This document shows positions 50,601 through 64,000 of a stretch of 64,000 nucleotides of DNA, in pieces. Each line of letters begins with the position of its first letter. The first letter of the stretch is position 1. The stretch is from Lichenostomus cassidix. Lineage: Eukaryota; Chordata; Aves; Passeriformes; Meliphagidae. Both the position numbers and the translations under genes were made by a program. The stretch lies in the NCBI GenBank assembly GCA_008360975.2, contig CM039182.1:60027516-60091515 (forward strand). The letters run 5' to 3'. A model generated the notes under the pieces. That model was given only the letters and a program-made list of their open reading frames with translations, did no database searches and was not told where the DNA came from.

Positions 50601-53600
50601 TACTTTCCTCTTTCCTCTCTCCAATATCCCAGTTATGAATTAGGGCTCTTATGGTAAAATAGGCATATTTATTGGTAATTAGGTGATTATTATTTATAGA
50701 TATAAAGCTTAAATCTATATTAATTTTCAGGTTAAGAATTGTTTTAGATACTTTCATTCAGCCATATATATACATTGGTCTATAACTACTCTTGTGTTTT
50801 ACTTGATACCATGTTTTGGCACCTTTCTCCAGTAAAATTTTCCATTATATTTTGGGTTGGGGGTTTTTTATCATTATGTAGAGAGTATTAAAGTACATCA
50901 GAGGGACCAACCTGCTATATTAGCCAATGTATCTGTCCCTTTTTTTCTTTGGAATTACTGATTTTGTTGAAAAATAAATAAGTAAATATTCAAGATTTTG
51001 AAGAATAAGCTTGTCACATTATGTCAGGTTTACTTCCCACTCAACTTCACTGATGAGTATATGGCTACTGTTTTCCAGTCATTTTGTTCTGAAATAATAG
51101 TGACTGGCAAGAGAAATTTTCCAAAATGCCTATGGTATTGAGAATTGTAAACCCTTCTTTTCCAAAGCAATTTAGGAAGCACTCAGGCTTTCAGAGGTGT
51201 TGTCTTTAGGAAGCATGTTTTTGTTTAACTTGAGTAAAACTCCAAAGGACACCTGCTCATCCAAATAAGTATAACTTTTGTTTTAAAATCAGGTGAGATA
51301 CTATTTTTGAGATAGTTACAATTTTATTAATGTAGTTTGAGTGACCTTTGTCTGAGTTTAATAGTCTTATATGCCAGAAAAGGAAGGATGGGAAAACATC
51401 TCTTTAATGCTATTTTGTCAGAGGTTTCAGTTGCAAAGCAGTGATAGTGTGGAATGGTTAAACTGTTTGGCGGGATGCAATATTTAAAAAACAGACTGTT
51501 GTTGGTAGCGTTCTATTACTGCCTCTCTGCAGGAATGGATTTTACACATTAGCAATGGTTTCAATCGCATTAGTAAAATATATAAAAGTTAAGTTTGTTA
51601 ACATTTTACCAGTTAAAGCATTCTCTCTGCTGAGTAGAGTTTCATGCTATATTTGCTGATTAAAGACAGCCCTCTTAGCTATGATCTAATCTGGGTCATG
51701 TTGATAAATTTCCACCAAACAACTTTAACCTTTCATTCCCTAGCTGCATAACTTCATCTTTGTATCCTATTAAACCTACACCTAAAATCTCAGTTCATTT
51801 AAATGATGCCTACTATTGTGCGTCCTGTAAGGCCTTTCACTCATTTAATTTCCAAATTTGTTTAGAATGACTTCAATATTTGTTTAAATTCACAGATTTT
51901 ACAGTCATGTCTGAAGTTCAAAATGTAGTCCCTGTGTAACTATCTTCTTTTTTGGGAAAGCTTTGGGAAGCATTGATCAATTTAGGATCTGGAATAAGCC
52001 TCAGTTCCAATGTCCAATAACATAATCCAGGTTTAGGCCCATGTCTAAACTTAAGCTACATTGTGAGCAGCTCTGCAGCTTTCCAATATTAGCAGCATAT
52101 TATACACTAGGAGCAGAATCTGTGCAAATGTGTCTCCCCTCTCAATTTGTATTGGTACACAGCTTCCACATAAATATGTAATATCCTGAGTGCCAGGAAG
52201 TTATGAAGGAAAGGCATCTAATATCTTAGAAAGTATAACCCCTCGCCACAGTAAAAAACCTCTCTAGGATCTTACTACATGTCAAGCATGGAGAAATTAT
52301 CAATTAGTTCCGTAGACTGTACCTCAGATTTTTTCCTGATATTTCCTCAATCCTGTTTTCTTGTTCATATTTTGATCATGTTACTAATTATTCCCTGTGA
52401 CAGCAATCAGATCCCACGGAGTCACACTCCTTCATGGGGGCTAAGTGCTCCCACCTTTGTCTCAGTACTAATGTACTTCAGCACAAGTACTCAACATCCC
52501 AACCCCCTCCTTCCTTTTCTTTCCTCCTCTGCTCTCCCCCTCCCTTTGCTCCCCAGATAGTCCATTCTCCCAAGGAAGCAACCATTGCAGAAGTGTCTCC
52601 TGATTCATTGCCATTTCATAGTAAGAATGGCACTTTGTAAAACCATAGGCAAGCACAAATGTTGAGGAAAGGACATAATACATGCAGATTTGTCATGAGT
52701 TTTGTAATTACCTTTGCATTCTTCAAGGAATCCCAGAAGCATAAGGAAGGAAGGAAGTAGTGTTGTTTTGGCCCCAGATGACTTTAAAACTATGGTGGAT
52801 TGCATTGCGGGATCCTATTAATAATTAAACTATCTGTCACTTACCAACAACATACATTGCAAATTAAATTTAAGCAAAAAGAAAAAAAAAGATCATTTGG
52901 GACTGAATTAGCAGGCTTCAGAGAGAAATAAATAATAATCAAACATCTGTGTTCTAAATAGTACGTGCTTTATCAGACAAACAACTGTTACCGTCTCATT
53001 GTATAAAATGGCTTGGGGAAAACACCGTAGCTCAAAAGCAAAGTCTCAGTTAGAAAAGAGAAAAAAAAGTTCATTAACAAGTCAGGAAGTGATTGAAAGT
53101 TGCCATGTTGCTGTATTGCCTTTTTTCTCTGTTGTCTCTGCTGGCAGTAAAACTGTATTTATTTTAGTACTTGATTCAGTGGACAAATGGCAACTCCAAA
53201 GCTAAGGAAAAAAATGCTAATGGCATACATTCACAAAGTACAGCAGCTGAAACTTCCAAACATTCTGAGCATCAGAATATGATCCTATCTTCCTTGCTGA
53301 GTTTTCAAGCACCTATTCTCCAGTGAAAGTTATAGGGTTTATTTTTGCCAGGGACAAGATAAAAGATACCAAATTAACAAATAGGTAAAGAGGGAGAACA
53401 TACTGTTACCTCCATGCTGCCAGGACATGCTGCTCAGGCGTGCTGCTGACCAGACATTAACACATTGCTAATATGCACAAGGGGGAAAAGTGACCCAAAT
53501 AAAACAGTAATAAATAACAATGCAATACACTAATTAGCCTAGTGTAATATTTCATAATACACAGGCTACTTTTGTCCTTCTTCCTCTCCTTACATCATCT

Positions 53601-54039
53601 TTCAGCCTCCTGGAAGCCATTGGGATGGCATGAGTTTGTAGGATAATAAACCAAATAAACTCATCATTCAGACTATAATAGGATGACTTTCTCTGTGTCT
53701 CCTAACATCACATTCCCTTTTTCCACACCAAATCATGCTCCATACTGTATCACTATGACTGAGGAACAGTGGTGGATAGCTACAAATGATCCATGACAAG
53801 ATCACACAAAATCTAATGATAATACAGAGAAAGCCTTGAATATTTCACACTATTGTTAGGAGGTTTTTACCTCTTTTCCTGACCTCCAGCACTTGATTGC
53901 TGCAATGTCTGCATGTCTGCAAGTTAGGATTCTGCTACCTTTTGAGCAGGCGGCTGTCTGTTTGTCTACTCCTTAGGTAACTGTGTTAAAATACCCTATT
54001 CCAGCTGTAACACTTGTTTTACAAGAGCCCTCGTTTTGT
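47661..54039. other. Unique AT-rich non-coding DNA
   Basis: No gene or recognised transposon. A pyrimidine-rich patch lies at about 52.49-52.56 kb. A 115-codon open frame at 50196-50543 begins at an internal ATG, shows no domain, and has no splice or promoter context, so it is treated as chance. Confidence 0.5.
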
Positions 54040-54373
54040 CTGACACAATATGGAACAACATTTGTCATTCGTTATCAGGGGTGATATATTTGTTAGCCTG
54101 CAGAGAAACATCTGCTGTGCTTTAATCTCTAGTGTGCAGGCCAATATTCATAGGATACAGCTGCATAAAATCAGAGTATTAGATGGGGCTGTCCAGTCTG
54201 ACATGAAGGCTAGCTGGCAGGCAGATAGAAACAGATTTTATTATCTGCTTTTTACATATTTATTTATGTCAAATATTTCTGAGAATCCATACATTAAAGC
54301 CCTTTTTATGCATTGTTGTGTTGCGGTGACAAGCCATCGACAGCTAAATGAGAAATTTATGTTACATATTTAA
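54040..54373. other. Possible conserved non-coding element
   Basis: This is a repeat-free block with a 107-codon plus-strand open frame (54050-54373), long for DNA this AT-rich. The predicted peptide has no recognisable domain. It is crossed by TATTTATTTATGTCAAA-type and CAGCTAAATGAG-type sequence, more like a regulatory element than an exon. There are no convincing splice sites at its ends. It could be a constrained non-coding element, a real short gene, or chance. Confidence 0.2.
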
Positions 54374-57300
54374 TATGGACATCTGAATGATTATCAAATC
54401 TATAGAAGCCAAGCCTTTCCAATCACCCTTAAATAATGGATGAGAAGTGGATGTGACTCAATTTGTTCAGTATAAAACCTAGACGACCTCTGTCTCTCAT
54501 TTCATCACTGCAGCACTGTCATTATTTGCTTCTATTCATCTCACTTGGCATCACTCAATAAAATCTGCACATGATAAAGAGAATAACCTTGGTCAATAGT
54601 AAGAATGCACAAGGAGGAAAAATGATCATTTCCTCTCCTCCCAGGTATGGTGCCACAATGTACACCACCATGGCTATATGAACTTCACAAGGATGCTGGT
54701 ATGGAGTCATATGAAAGAGGAGACAAAAACTTTAATGAGATAGTTGGATGTAAGGAGGAGGAGGGATGGGCTGGATTAATGTTCTTTTATTTAGTTTGTG
54801 GATTTATGGTGAGGAAATTTTTAAGAGGGATTTAAAACTGAAGAAAAGAAAAGCCACTGGAAATATGGCTTTATTTAAAATAATTGCAGAAACATTCTTG
54901 CAGGGGAAAGACAGTGTAAGTATGTTATTGAAGTTGCAACAAATTCCTCTGCTGCTATCTAGCAAGGGTTTGATGGCCCCAGGAAACATGTTTTTCATTA
55001 AGACTACCAAAGAAGTACTTGTAAGAACAGACCATATTAAAAATACTGGTCATTGTAAAAATCAGAAAAAGAAGAAGGAAAAAAACCAGTTGTGCAGGTT
55101 AGTTTTTGAAAGTAAATCATGCTCTTTGAAAATACTTCACTAGGCTGCCTGTGATCATGAAAGTCTCATAGCTAACATTATATATTCGCTTCTCTTTTCA
55201 AAGGTGCCATATTTGGGTTGACATGTCAGTAAATGAATGCAGGAATGACAAAGATTAACTTCATATGCATCAAGATGAGAAGGCTTCTGGTCATAGAAAT
55301 GTCCAAAATGTGTAACCAGATTTCATGGAAGCAGGAAAGAGTTCGTATGTCATGCTTAGTAGAGCACACTGTAATTTTATATCTCATTATTCATACAAAT
55401 ACCCTACAGAATGTTAACCAAAATGGAGAAAGCTATTGAGGGCTGAAGTGAAAAATGATAGGAACAGAAGGTTAGAAGGGGCATAAAGGATAGGAAATTG
55501 TAAGCAAAAAGGAGGCAGAACTGGGCTGCAGTGTGCTGATTAAAGATTGGGTTACTGCTGCATTTAAAAAAGGAACAGAGTCAGTGAGTCTGAGGATGTT
55601 GGCTAGACATTTACTGCAGAAGCAGCAGCAAAGTCTCAATCTGCAAGTTTGAAAGGGATGAGTAAGAATCATAAGGAAACTAAGTAGTAAAAGAAAAAAG
55701 GGAACCATGGGTGCATAAGAAGAGATGAGATCATAACAGGTCAAAACATAGGTATAATGCTGCATTCAAAGACTGATGAGGAACACAGAATCAGCATTGT
55801 ATAATATACAAGTGAGAAATTACTGAAGTGGCTTTGCATATCCATACCATGCAGACACTTATCAGGAGCTTATCATGTTTTCTTCTTGTCTTGGGGTGAT
55901 GTTATGATAGTCCTGTATTCCCTATCATTTGCTTTTATGCCCTGTAGCTTTAAGGGTTCAGCAGAGTACATTGCAAGTCAATGTCACATGTGAGGGAAGC
56001 TGTCCTTAGGTGGTCTTCTAGAGCAAAGCAACCTGGTTTCCAAAGAAGAACTTGTGGTGGACTTTGAAACAATTTTAGATGAACGGAAGAGACTCCCAGT
56101 TCATGCCTCAGAGGACAATAGTAATGCAGCTGTCTCAACAAAGAAAATGGTCTTTGCTTCAGCAAGAATTAGCTGCAGAGGATGAAGTGAAAGGCAGGGG
56201 TAAAACAGTGTGTGGCAGAAGAAAGGAAACAGGGACACAGGGCCACTAGGATCAGAGAAAAGATGCTGATATCTGTTATGGATGAGAAAGTCAATTACAA
56301 AATAACTTGGTAAAGGTAGGGAAAGAAGCAAAGATAAAGGGAAATCCCAGCTTTGGCAAATGTAAAAAAAAAAACCCCAACAAAAACCATAAAAACCACA
56401 ATTAATACTAGCAAGCTGTTCACCTAAATTCGACTAAACTAGCATGAATTGGAAGATGCTTCAGTGTTCAAGATTATCTTCTGTGAAAGCTTCATGGAAG
56501 AATGAGGAAGTGAAGGTCAGAGGAGAACATGTCTGGCAAGACCATTTAGAACTGTAAAGCTAGAAATTAACAAAAAGTGATGAAAGAATAACTGGTGGGA
56601 GTATTCAGAGATAGAACCTGTCAGAAGAAATAATCATATTTAGATGAGAAAATTATGTTGAATACTTAGCTATGTAGGTCTCTGGGGAATAGGCTTATTT
56701 GGGGTTCTTGAAACACAGAAGATGATTCCATATATGACAGGGTATCTGAAGCAGTAGGCAGAGATCACTAAGTAAAGTGCAGGTTAAGTATTTATACCTG
56801 CCGGGTATCTGTGGGGGATGAGGACTGGGATAATTCTCTTCATTAGACAGTGAGAGAAAGAACATTGATCACAGAAGGAGATGAGGTTGTGGAAGGGATG
56901 AGAATTTTCCTATTTATACAAATTATAAGAAATTAAATATATTATTTGCAGGCTATCCTGGGAATAGATAAAATTCCTTCTAAAATGATTTAATGAATAG
57001 CGTACTAGAAGTAGAAATTGTAAATAAAGATGAAAATAAAGAAAACATTGAATTGACAACACGAGAACATTAAAAAATTCTCACTTGTTTTGAATGTAAC
57101 AGGAATATTTGTACAAATATGTTAAAGTTCCTAAAGTGCTACACCAGACTTGTTTATCTCTATTTCTTCATAATGACAATGCCATTTTACCATTAAAGTA
57201 AAAATTGATAGGAAAAATAAAAATTTACCACTTTCCTTCATCTCACCTCTATACACATCGAGGTTAGTGATGTCTCTACATTGAAATAATAGGGACAAAT

Positions 57301-60300
57301 TTAAAAAGAAACAAAAACCAAAACAAACATATATAATATGTTTAGTTGTCCAGAACTGTGTTCAGATGAGAGCTTTTGTTTTGTTTGTTGACAGAACTGT
57401 AGAAATCAACTTGACACGGTATGTCTGCATATTCAGGAATTATCTGGGAAAAATCACATGCAAAGGCAGCACCAGTTAGGAGTGGTGAATTGCTTGAAAT
57501 CATTTGTAATAGTCATGAGCAGTTTGATCGTTTCCCCAGCCTTTTGAAGCCGTGTGATTTGTGCTGTAAAGCTAACGCTGGCAATAAAGAACCCATGTCT
57601 ATCTGTTAATCAGGTTGAAGATGGCAGCTGTTTCACATCAAGAGGATTTTAAGACAAAAGAAGAATAAAATACAAGACAGACAGAGAAAGGAAAATTCTA
57701 TTCTTTGTCAGAGTCTAAAATTAATTGCGATGATTTAAACAATTCCAATGAAGACCTTTGTGTAGGCTGAAGAGATAATGGGGAATACTGTATTTCATTG
57801 ATGAAGCATTGATACAATCAGCTTCAAGTCTCACTGAATGCCTTGAAATCCTTTCAAATTCCTTTACTTTTCAAAGTCTCTAGCATGTTGGAAAAGTTGC
57901 CGTTTCATCCTTTGTTGCCACAGCCTTCAAAATGGCATTAATTATTTTGACTTTTATTGTTAGAGTTATACAAGAATAAAGGCTCTTGGATATGACCTTT
58001 CTGTCATTTAAAGGGAGTTTATTAATTCTAATTTAAGGTTTCTTTGATTTATTCCAAATGTTTCTTTGTTTATATCATGTGCTGATCTGATAATAAGACC
58101 CACTATGAGAAAGGACACTTCTATTTTTTAGCTTAGATGAAAAGGAAGTTGGAAAGAGTTCTGAAGTGCAGGATTTCAGTGGAGGAAATCCTTCTCTCTT
58201 TGCAGTCAGTAAGGTTTTTCTGTTGTCTTCAGCTGAGCCTAAACTTACCCCACTATGCATGAGGATAGACCTGTGCTGTGTTGTTTTGGATTTGAGCAAC
58301 TCCAACAAGGTTTTCTCACGTTGGTTTTATGACACAAATTAAACACCACTAGCCAGGGGATTCTTGTTCAAATGTTCACCATTTAAAGACTGCACTGGAT
58401 GTCATTTTATTAATATATTAATGAATATTATTTTATTCTAGAAAAAAAAAAGACACTATTAAGCCATACTGATAAATAGTTAATGTACTCACTGTACCTT
58501 TTCCTTCCTTACCCCAAAGCAACACTGTATGGAGTGACTGTTAATTTCATATGTAAATGATGAATTATAGAACCATAATATTAAAATGTTTCTCTGCCTA
58601 GGAGAGCTAACCAGTGTCTTGCAATCAATTTATTTTGAGACTCACCCCACTCTTCAAGAAGCCACATACAGGCAAAACAATCCACTCCACAGTATTTTAT
58701 CTTTTTGCTTCCACAAATTGCACACAACCAAAGGCTAAGAAAGGGTAAGATTATACCACTTAAAACAGCTTTCTTGTACAAGAAACATTAACAATTGTCA
58801 GTCTCAAAATATGAAATATATAACTGGAAATTTAAATGGATACCAGTGGGAAGAGCATGGGCTTACCCTTCAATGAAACCCATTATGTTTTTTAGCAGAT
58901 GAATGGCTCAGGGTTACAGACTTTAAATTCATGGTGGCTTTAGGTGTTTTAAAGAGGGCTTTTATGGCTCTCCCTGGGTTTTGTTGAGTTGGACAAAGGC
59001 ACCTGGTTTTGCAGATGTAGGGAAGTGAATAACTAGTGCTAATAAAAATCTTAAACACTCATCAAGAATTTCCTGAAATATTTCCTCAGTAAAATGCTTG
59101 ACACATATTTGCTTTTATTTTGTCATGTACACAAAAAATATGATGATGAATATTCACTCTGTGATGTATCTTTGTACATTTAATATGCACTTATTAAAAT
59201 TACCAAAAATTCACAAAGAATGTCACATATGCAGTCTCTGGAGAGGGAGAAAATGAGGCAAAGTTCAATACATGTTCCCCAAAATGTAAGGTTTTTTCTT
59301 GTAAGTTGCTAAATAGATTTAACACGTTATAGTTAGTGAAAAAACCTTAGTTAAACACTAGGCACTGGTGACTTTTGATTTGTTTGTATCACAATTGTAT
59401 AGTCTGCATTGATAGTATACTCATTTATGTGCCTATACATTCATTCAGATGATTTGTTGTGTCTTCTTTTACCTAAATGAAAGAGGTTTCTTTTTGTTTT
59501 CCCACTCTGTTCCACTCTGTTCCCATACCTTAGTAAAGCTGGCTACAACTGTTACTGTAGCTGAATACATGGGCAATTATTTTCAAACAGCTGGAAACTT
59601 TTTAAGGTTCGTTTTTCTGCTCTGTGAGTTATTAGTAGGTAGCTCTTCTTTCATGATGGATTGCATGGCCCTGCCTGAAGACTACCTATATTGTCAATCT
59701 CCTTTTGCTTATACTTAACAGTGAAAAGGTCTGTAACTTGAACCACACAACTATCAGGTTCCACACAGGAGCCTCACTATTTGGCAAATTATTTGCCTTT
59801 GTTGCATTCATTTTTGTTTATAAAATACTAATTACCTCTTTTATTGTTTGAAGAGATTAAAAGTTAATAGGAGAAACTAAATAAACAGAATGCCATTCTG
59901 CACAAACTATATAAGCTGGTAATTAATTTCTGGCCTCCTCTGAGCTAATTAACTCATATAAAGAAATGAAGTTAATGAACCATAATTCTAGTCATACAAG
60001 TGTAGATACAAGCAGTTTGACTTAATGAATTAATAAGATATTTCTTTTCTTAGAGGTTTTTCAATTGTCTTCCTAGTCTGTAGGCCTCCTTAATGTTTCT
60101 TTCTGGCTAAAATATTTAATAAATGTCAGGGCAACCTGGAGATGGGACTTCACAAATTTTACTGTCATGTAGGAGACCACCATTTCAGAGAAAACAGGGA
60201 ATTCTAGCTCAGCTGGATGATGAATCTTGATACACAACAGAGATGTTTTATTCTGACTGGAGGTGATGCAGTAACCATCTTACACTGAAAAGTAACAGTT

Positions 60301-63300
60301 TGTGAAAATGCAGTCACTCTGCTTTATCTGGACTGAGGCAAAAGTAAAAAGGAAATAATTAATAATTATCATGATATCCCTTTGTCTGAGTGAAAGGATC
60401 AATTGTTAGTTTAGACTGCTGACAACCTCACTTCTATCAGCATTTCATCAGGAATTTGCACTGTTATCTGAGCAGACTACAATCAAAACTTGAGTTGGAT
60501 GTGTAATTCTTAGTTAATCTTGAGAAAAAGATTGTTTATCTCATGCCTCCTGTTTTCTTCTGGAAACAAGACTTATTTTGCCTGTTTTGCTACAGTACCA
60601 ATACAGTGTTAGTTTTTGCTGTACAAAAGTGATATCAAATAGACCCTGTGCTAAAGAAAATAATATATCCAGTGTGGCAGCCCATGGAAAACCTTATCTC
60701 TGTGGCTTTCATTGACACGTCATCCCCCGGTAAAACTTTTTGTGATGCCACTAATACTCCCTCAAACAGAGTTGGGCCTTATGCATTCATGAAGTATCAA
60801 AACCTCCAAAATTCCATGGAGTAGTTTTCTGCAATACTGATTTCTTTCTTTTTTTTTTTTTTTATTTTTTAACTTCATGGCATGAAACATGATTGTATAG
60901 ATTACATTATTCTTAATATTTTACAAACATTTTAGAATGATTATTGATAAGCAGTCTTAAGAACATGCTGCTTCTAACACTTTAAGAATAAAACCACAAG
61001 CTGAGAAAAAAAAACCTAACATTTTAAAATTGATTTTCCCCTTCAGTACTGGAGTACAGAACATAATTGGACATCTGTTATGAAACCTGGAACTTCATGA
61101 ATCAGCAAAAGGATTCCGTTGATTTCAGATGGATTTTCATCCCTAATCATTTCAGAAGAAGAAAATACAAGATAAAAGTCTTTACATATTTCTGAACGCC
61201 ACACTGCTCTTTGTACATGTATTCCTTGCTCCTTTTCCCTTTTAGACAAAAACTTCTATTATTTTAAACATGTCATTTACCTAAGTGTCAGCAGTCTCTC
61301 TTTCCGACCTTTGACCTTGGACTGTGACCAGGTGATCAATTCTGTTTTCCTTGGGCCTGAAAGCACAGCTGACACAGCTTTAGAAATGTATTTAATCTTG
61401 ATTTAGTAACTTGCATTTATCCGTCTCCATTATTTACTTAGATGGTAAAAGTACATCCTTTCAGGGCTATTTGTTTTTAATTGTTGAAGTAGACGCACAT
61501 AAACATGCTGCAGTCACTAAAAGTAAACAGTGTCTGGTGGCTAATAGTCTGAACATAAAATGACAGGGCTTTTTAGATTGGAAAAATCTCTTATATGACC
61601 ATGACAGCATTTGTTATGAATGAAAAAAATGGCTGCTTAGTACCAACATGCAATGTAATTAAGAAGCAAGATTCCAATAAAACCTGTTTCAAAGCAGCTT
61701 GTCAATACAAAACCCATGAAGAACAACTTAAGCATGGCAAAACATGATTTTTCGAAAGAAAAGATTGGTGCACCATTTCAGGTTTTGCACAAACGACAAT
61801 ACAATTTCTTTTCTTTGTTGTTCCTGAATCCATTTCTGTGATGCTCACTGTTAATAGATCCTAAATATTAGATCCAAATACTTTGTCTGTCCAAATCCAT
61901 GTACAGCAGACAAAGCACTGACAGTATCACATGAGGTTATACCACAGCCACAAGTGGAAGATATCTGCTAAGAAAATGCTGCAGAATAATTTTGAGATTT
62001 GGCATTCATTTGGAGCATAAATTCTAAGGTATTTCATATTATCACTAGGGCAAATTTTATCCCACAGGATAAATGTACCTTTCACCTAGAATAAATATTT
62101 ACTTATTTGTAAAAAGAAGGTAGGGTGGTGCCCTCACTGACTACAAAAGATATTTAAACCTTATTTAATAAGGTTACTGCTGCCCTTAAGTCTTTTTAAT
62201 GCCGTGTGAGATACCAATAGTTAAAAACTTGCATCTTGTCTTACAAGCTCACTCTACTTCCTCAAGGACAACCAATAGAGTGCTACCCAGAGCAGCCTCC
62301 ATCTACAACCAAATCTTTGCCAAATGAAATTCTTATGTCTTCTAGATCAAGCCAAAACCCCAAAGTTCAGGCATTGACAGAGTTCATCTTTGATTAGGAA
62401 CCCCGCTGAGGTATATATTGTGTTCTAAAATTTCTGATGAACAAATTATCAAATTATTCTCTTATGTAGACTTTGCAGCCACTAGATTCCTGGTATATAA
62501 TGCTGCCCATCTTCCTGTGTTTAATCTTTTTTGAGATGTGTCATAGTGCTAGAAATATGTTATTGAGCATGGTTATGCTCAGATCTTAGACTACAGATTT
62601 CAGAAGCCTAGTCCCATTTTAAATCACAGATTTAAGACTTCTATATGTATTACAGCTAATCTTCTCTTCCTTTAGAAAATGACATGTTTTCAACATATGT
62701 CAATGAACAGTATGAAAGATCATTCTGTTAACAGATAAAAGTAAATCCTGGTGTACTTGATAGGAACTGCCTGAACAAGGTAAAATTAAACTGCAGCTTC
62801 CTGTCTACGCTATGAATTAACATATGGGTGTTCTGTATCAAGATTATATCTTTTTCCCTTGGTTTTCCTTGTAGGCTTGATTATTATTAAAGACTAAACC
62901 CTATGTTTAAGACTGTGCAAGTTAATACTCTTGAATTAACTTTTAACTTGCATTTTTTCCTAGTCCATAAGCAGATAATCTATGAGCAGGACTGTTTAAT
63001 AACTTTTAATTTTAGGATTTTTTTTCTAATGACCTTTAATATTAACCCTTGTCTGGATGATAAAATTAATATATTTCATGTCCTGTGTGTGCTCTATATA
63101 GTCTGTTCTACTGACAGATAAATGACATACAAGTATTTGGATACTGTGGTTTTGTTAAATAATAAGACCAAGGAGAATACAAAATAGAAAAACATTCCTG
63201 AAAGGTGATACTTGGTGGCTGAGTTTGCAGGAGAGTCACGTTTCCGTGTGGGGCTGCTGTAGCCATGCACCCTGTCAATAGTCTGTTTCATGTGGCTGCC

Positions 63301-64000
63301 TGCACACTTGATCTGCACTTACAGATTTGAGAGTTCAGTTCCAAGTCACACCACAAGCAGACCACCTTCAATAGGTACAATTTGAAAAGGCTGTGATCTC
63401 TTTGGATTAGGTACTTCTGTGTGAAAAGCTTCCCATAATTTTGGCACAGGGAATAATTTTACAACTTGTGATTACTACATTCTTTTATCAAAGTCTGGCC
63501 ATCAGTGAGAATGGGGGGAGCAAATGCATTCTAACCATGATGAAGGGCAAGTTGGGCCATGATGACAAGCAGACACCTAAAACCCTGGCAGGCTTTTTCC
63601 ACCATGGCTCATGCAACACTGGATGTGTGTGTGTTAGCATTCTAAACATAAAACAATGGTTATGATCATTATTGGGAGGGCATGGTTTTAGAAAAGTAAA
63701 CTTCTGTTGGAAGATAGCTTTAGTGACATAAACATATTAATGCTGAGATATAAATCACAGGGTCCTTCCACATTTTCATTATCTTCCTCTGAGGATTTAC
63801 TGTGCTACACATGAGATTCTATAGGAAATTCACCCATATATAACAATTTATAATGTGATGTCAAGCCTACAAGGATTAACACTAAAATCATTATACATAT
63901 ATTTTAATCATAGTTGTAATCAGTTATCGTTACATAATTTTGACTTTTCTCAGTCCATTTTTAATACACTCTGGCTGCTGTATTAATACTGTTTTGGTTG
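54374..64000. other. Unique AT-rich non-coding DNA
   Basis: No gene or clear transposon. The longest open frame in the window (125 codons, 54766-55143, plus) encodes a lysine-rich C-terminal part and no recognisable domain. A purine-rich stretch spans about 55.4-56.9 kb on the plus strand. A poly-T run lies at 60841-60870. The block 61.49-61.8 kb has a conserved-element look. Nothing else can be supported. Confidence 0.5.
60841..60870. repeat. Poly-T tract
   Basis: A nearly pure T run of about 30 bases broken by two C and one A. It could be a poly-A tail of an inverted retroposon, but no element adjoins it that I can recognise, and no flanking duplication was found. Confidence 0.7.

Noticed and set aside
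54766..55143. The longest open frame in the window (125 codons)
   Set aside because: The peptide shows no domain, ends in a lysine-rich low-complexity part, and no exon signals flank it.
60841..60870. A poly-A tail of an inverted processed pseudogene or SINE
   Set aside because: No adjoining element or coding remnant could be recognised on either side and no flanking duplication was found.
1..64000. CRISPR array, operon, tRNA or rRNA genes, or any prokaryotic system
   Set aside because: No regularly spaced direct repeats, no clustered long open frames, and no cloverleaf or rRNA-like sequence was seen. The repeat content is that of a bird nuclear genome.

Overview
The window looks like a gene-poor stretch of a bird chromosome: an intergenic desert or the inside of a very large intron. 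The sequence is AT-rich throughout. It has no operon-like layout and no open reading frame longer than about 125 codons outside repeats. Every interspersed repeat I can recognise is either a CR1 LINE or a short LTR of an ERVK-like retrovirus (6-bp target duplications). That combination, with no Alu, L1 or B-type SINEs, is typical of birds. The small solo LTRs make a songbird plausible, but that is inference.

Layout. 1-2104: unique AT-rich DNA with an A/C-rich low-complexity patch near 1.15-1.25 kb. 2105-3260: a minus-strand CR1 with reverse-transcriptase motifs, split by a complete 301-bp minus-strand solo LTR (2653-2953, duplication AGTCAC). 3261-5521: unique. 5522-6854: one plus-strand CR1 interrupted by a second plus-strand CR1 (5920-6746), which carries a G-run patch. 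9617-9877: a complete plus-strand solo LTR (duplication GATTAC). 9884-25809: mostly unique DNA. 25810-26617: a repeat island with a CR1 3' end, a probable piece of CR1 endonuclease region, and a second copy of the 9.6-kb LTR family in inverted orientation (26355-26617, plus-strand duplication TTACCC). 29370-29580: a TAATA/ATCAT microsatellite containing a palindrome. 36117-38090: two older CR1 copies lying tail to tail. 38091-64000: almost repeat-free unique DNA, in which several blocks have the look of conserved non-coding elements.

No protein-coding gene, tRNA, rRNA or CRISPR array can be supported. I list three weak candidate exons with acceptable splice sites: 22102-22216 and 8951-9001 on plus, 35388-35462 on minus. 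None matches a protein I recognise, and a 64-kb window yields several such coincidences by chance.

The window's readable history is its transposon stratigraphy. The order that can be inferred is: the old CR1s at 36-38 kb and the split CR1s first, then the nested CR1 at 5.9 kb and the nested LTR at 2.65 kb, and, as separate events, the two related solo LTRs at 9.6 and 26.4 kb. I found no convincing undescribed biological system.
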